From IMG/VR virus record IMGVR_UViG_3300004369_000130, positions 1-25,569 of that record: a stretch of 25,569 nucleotides of DNA; one strand, written 5' to 3'. This DNA is from a virus. Below are positions 24,138 to 25,569 of this stretch, piece by piece; within the stretch, counting starts at the first letter, position 1, and each line of letters starts with the position of its first letter. Under the pieces are notes generated by a model that saw only the letters and a program-made list of their open reading frames with translations, was not told the origin of the DNA and ran no database searches. Made by a program: the position numbers and the translations under genes.

Positions 24138-24366
24138 TAAATGGGAGCAGGTTAAAAAGCTCGCCAATTCAAATGAAGTAAAACCTTGGGATTTTTTAAA
24201 TCCAAATACAGAATATTCTTCAGAGCAAGAGTCTGAGGAAAGATACTCGTTGTGTAAAGCATGCCCTAAATTTAATGCTGGGGTAAAAACCTGTCAAGAA
24301 TGCGGATGCTTTATGCCAGCAAAAGTAAGGCTAAAATTAGCCACTTGCCCTATAGGCAAATGGTAA
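24130..24366 (+). CDS. Small cysteine-cluster (zinc-ribbon-like) protein
   Basis: The product is 78 residues. An N-terminal helical half is followed by six cysteines in the order C-x2-C (LCKACPKF), C-x2-C-x-C (CQECGCFMPAKV) and a final C in LATCPIGKW. This small module, ending CP-x-GKW, is one I have seen in short phage proteins near structural or DNA-handling genes. The spacing fits a four-cysteine zinc site. The start overlaps the previous gene by eight bases, with GAGG (24119-24122) upstream. Metal binding is inferred from the cysteines; the function is unknown. Confidence 0.65.
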   Translation: MASKWEQVKKLANSNEVKPWDFLNPNTEYSSEQESEERYSLCKACPKFNAGVKTCQECGCFMPAKVRLKLATCPIGKW

Positions 24367-24375
24367 TGGTATAAT
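24367..24375 (+). promoter_or_regulatory. Extended -10 box before the 73-residue gene
   Basis: TGG (24367-24369) joins a perfect TATAAT (24370-24375), one base after the preceding stop. No good -35 is present at 17 bases; TTGCCC at 24345-24350 would need a 19-base spacer. GGAGG (24390-24394) and the ATG at 24401 follow. Confidence 0.4.
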
Positions 24376-24400
24376 AATATGATAAACATGGAGGCACAAA

Positions 24401-24622
24401 ATGGCAGAATACATATTAACTAATGAAGAGAAAAGCTCTATAATTGATTCTCACCTAAGAACACTTGGATATGCAAAGTACAATCTTGAGGTAAATTTAA
24501 TGGAAGAGGAAGCAGCAACAACCCCCTCTTCTGAAGCAATTGCATCTCTAAATGCACAAATCTCTTCCGTTGCCAGCAAAATAGACGCTCTTGTTTCAGA
24601 GCTATCTTCTTTATCAGAATAA
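24401..24622 (+). CDS. Small helical (coiled-coil) protein
   Basis: The product is 73 residues and almost wholly helical in composition, with MAEYILTNEEKSSIIDSHLR first and EVNLMEEEAATTPSSEAIAS in the middle. It ends LNAQISSVASKIDALVSELS, whose hydrophobic spacing fits a coiled coil. There is no membrane segment or signal peptide. GGAGG lies 6 bases before the ATG. I do not know the function. Together with the next gene it forms a pair of short coiled-coil proteins, which might work as partners. Confidence 0.6.
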   Translation: MAEYILTNEEKSSIIDSHLRTLGYAKYNLEVNLMEEEAATTPSSEAIASLNAQISSVASKIDALVSELSSLSE

Positions 24623-24631
24623 GTAGGTAAA

Positions 24632-24829
24632 ATGTCTTTAAGCAAAGAAGAGCTAGTTATAACTGCCTTAAAAGAAAGAATTGGTCAATTGTCTGAAAAC
24701 TACGAATTACAGATAGCCGTCCTTAGAGCAGAGCTAACAACTTTAATAAATTTAAATCAAGAAAAGAATTTAGCGGAAAAGCAATATTCTGACTCTTTAA
24801 ACCATACAGCTGGAGAACAAAATGGCTGA
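24632..24829 (+). CDS. Small coiled-coil protein
   Basis: The product is 65 residues: MSLSKEELVITALKERIGQL, then YELQIAVLRAELTTLINLN with heptad-like spacing of Leu and Ile, then a polar tail ending HTAGEQNG. No membrane segment is present, which argues against a holin or spanin. A weak TAGGTA lies before the ATG. It starts nine bases after the preceding gene, and its stop overlaps the next ATG region by eight bases, so it is part of one operon. Function unknown. Confidence 0.55.
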   Translation: MSLSKEELVITALKERIGQLSENYELQIAVLRAELTTLINLNQEKNLAEKQYSDSLNHTAGEQNG

Positions 24830-25247
24830 AGTTTTTAGAGATGGGGAACCAGTTGATCCGCAAAAGCTAAGAAATCTACAGCAACAAATTACTGATGTAC
24901 AAGCTGTTGCTGGTTCTGCATTTAATTTAGCCAATAAAAATTCAGATGGAACTACAGAAACCTTTCAATTTATTACTCGTTCAGACACCATAACTTTTGA
25001 AAATTTAAAAAATGGATCGATTTTATCAGAGGCAGTAGAGCTAGGCTTTGTTCAGGGAGATTTGGTAATTACCGTAGCCACCCCACGATACAGCAAGCCA
25101 AATTTTTACAAAGTAAATGTTTCATTAAGCGGACCTAGGCTATCTCCAACAATAAATGTCAGTCAAACCAATGTGGACAAAAAGACCATGGAAAAGCTAG
25201 TTATAGACTATATATCAGTTGGAAAAAGAAAAATAGAATTAGATTAA
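24822..25247 (+). CDS. Possible small tail/fibre-associated protein
   Basis: The product is 141 residues. The N-terminal segment MAEVFRDGEPVDPQKLRNLQ, followed by QQITDVQAVAGSAFNLAN, is an attachment-type helix of the kind seen at the start of phage fibre or baseplate accessory proteins. The rest is strand-rich (TETFQFITRSDTITFENL) with SLSGPRLSPTINVSQTNVD and an end, LVIDYISVGKRKIELD. GGAG (24812-24815) lies before the ATG inside the preceding gene. The family is not certain. A virion-associated role is inferred from the helix-then-beta layout and from location. Confidence 0.5.
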   Translation: MAEVFRDGEPVDPQKLRNLQQQITDVQAVAGSAFNLANKNSDGTTETFQFITRSDTITFENLKNGSILSEAVELGFVQGDLVITVATPRYSKPNFYKVNVSLSGPRLSPTINVSQTNVDKKTMEKLVIDYISVGKRKIELD

Positions 25248-25250
25248 GGC

Positions 25251-25278
25251 TTGACAACCTTCATCGTAATGCTATAAT
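25251..25278 (+). promoter_or_regulatory. Near-perfect sigma-70-type promoter
   Basis: A perfect TTGACA (25251-25256), a 16-base spacer and a perfect TATAAT (25273-25278) preceded by TGC. It is the closest to consensus in the window and starts four bases after the previous stop codon. The predicted transcript start is near 25285. Confidence 0.8.
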
Positions 25279-25289
25279 TAGGTAAATAC

Positions 25290-25311
25290 AAAGCCACGAC
25301 CTCGTGGCTTT
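25290..25311 (+). terminator. Perfect hairpin in the leader of the last gene
   Basis: AAAGCCACGA (25290-25299) pairs perfectly with TCGTGGCTTT (25302-25311). It begins only about five bases after the expected transcript start, with a short T-run in its 3' arm and no long U-tract. It could be an attenuator, a terminator for upstream transcripts or a 5' stabilising hairpin. The call as terminator is tentative. Confidence 0.5.
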
Positions 25312-25332
25312 AACTGTATGCTAAGGAATTTA

Positions 25333-25569
25333 ATGTCTAACGATTTAAAGTGGATGCTTTCATCCGATCAGCAATTTCCATATCAAGATAACAAAATGAT
25401 CGAATTATGGTTTAAGGTAATGGCTTGGTTTAAGCCCGATGTAGTAGATATCCTTGGAGACACAGATGATCAAGCATGCTACAGCAAATACACAGAAGGC
25501 CGTTCTGCAGAATTTTTAAAGATGTATAAAGATCAAAATGGTTCTTCAATTTTTCCTTTAATGGAGCAT
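25333..25569 (+). CDS. Metallophosphoesterase-like protein (3' partial)
   Basis: 79 residues are visible before the window ends. AAGGAA (25323-25328) precedes the ATG. The start MLSSDQQFPYQDNKMIELWF, with a later FKPDVVDILGDTDD, fits the calcineurin-like phosphoesterase pattern: a first metal motif D-x-H/Q and a second G-D-x-x-D after a PD-x-V strand. Here the first motif reads D-Q-Q, with Gln in the place of the usual His; I have seen this variant in phage members. The remaining GNH and GH motifs lie beyond the window. Such phage enzymes are usually linked to nucleic acid processing. It is the first gene here that appears not to be structural. Confidence 0.6.
   Translation, partial: MSNDLKWMLSSDQQFPYQDNKMIELWFKVMAWFKPDVVDILGDTDDQACYSKYTEGRSAEFLKMYKDQNGSSIFPLMEH

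Noticed and set aside
24345-24359. TTGCC/GGCAA short inverted repeat as a terminator
   Set aside because: Only a five-base stem, within coding sequence and with no T-run after it.
24401-24829. Small coiled-coil genes as holin or spanin
   Set aside because: Neither protein has a membrane segment, signal peptide or lipobox.

Overview
The window is an AT-rich piece of a tailed-phage (or prophage) genome, and every gene I can support lies on the + strand. It is the late structural module of a siphovirus, in the usual order: end of the prohead protease/scaffold, major capsid protein, head-tail connectors, tail terminator, tail tube, frameshifted tail assembly chaperones, a very long tape measure, then baseplate, hub and fibre proteins. 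No integrase, replication, lysis or tRNA gene is seen. Gene order and the style of several proteins (capsid-protease C-terminus, LEM/SAP-like protein after the capsid gene, chaperone sequence, tape-measure motifs) resemble phages of Actinobacteria. The AT-richness suggests a low-GC host of that phylum, for example freshwater planktonic actinobacteria. The host assignment is inference.

Layout. 1-1401 holds the end of a protease/scaffold gene and the capsid gene, closed by a terminator. 1510-4606 holds five genes of the connector and tail-completion region, mostly overlapping or a few bases apart. 4608-5460 is a tail-tube gene with its own promoter and terminator. 5515-13057 holds the two chaperone products (joined by a -1 frameshift at CCCAAAC, 5808-5814) and a 2292-residue tape measure. 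13057-20540 holds the distal-tail-like protein, a hub protein with an inserted lectin-like domain, and three further tail proteins. 20550-23765 is a fibre/adhesin. 23766-25247 is a regulatory gap followed by five small genes, and 25333 onward is the start of a metallophosphoesterase-like gene behind a near-consensus promoter.

The most unusual object is the 1071-residue fibre. It has three 15-residue repeats at its N-terminus and a fibronectin-like middle. These are followed by seven cysteine-rich modules of about 60 residues, five of which are recognisable thrombospondin type 1 (TSP1) repeats. It ends in a 73-codon tract made almost only of Phe and Pro. The TSP1 region contains a duplicated three-module block of about 555 bp with a stretch of at least 70 identical bases, so the adhesin appears to evolve by repeat duplication.

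Regulation. Most gaps carry a TATAAT box, usually extended as TGC or TGG plus TATAAT. Terminators directly follow the capsid and tail-tube genes, the two highest-copy virion proteins. This suggests that the late region is divided into separately dosed transcripts. No gene-free stretch exceeds 300 bases.
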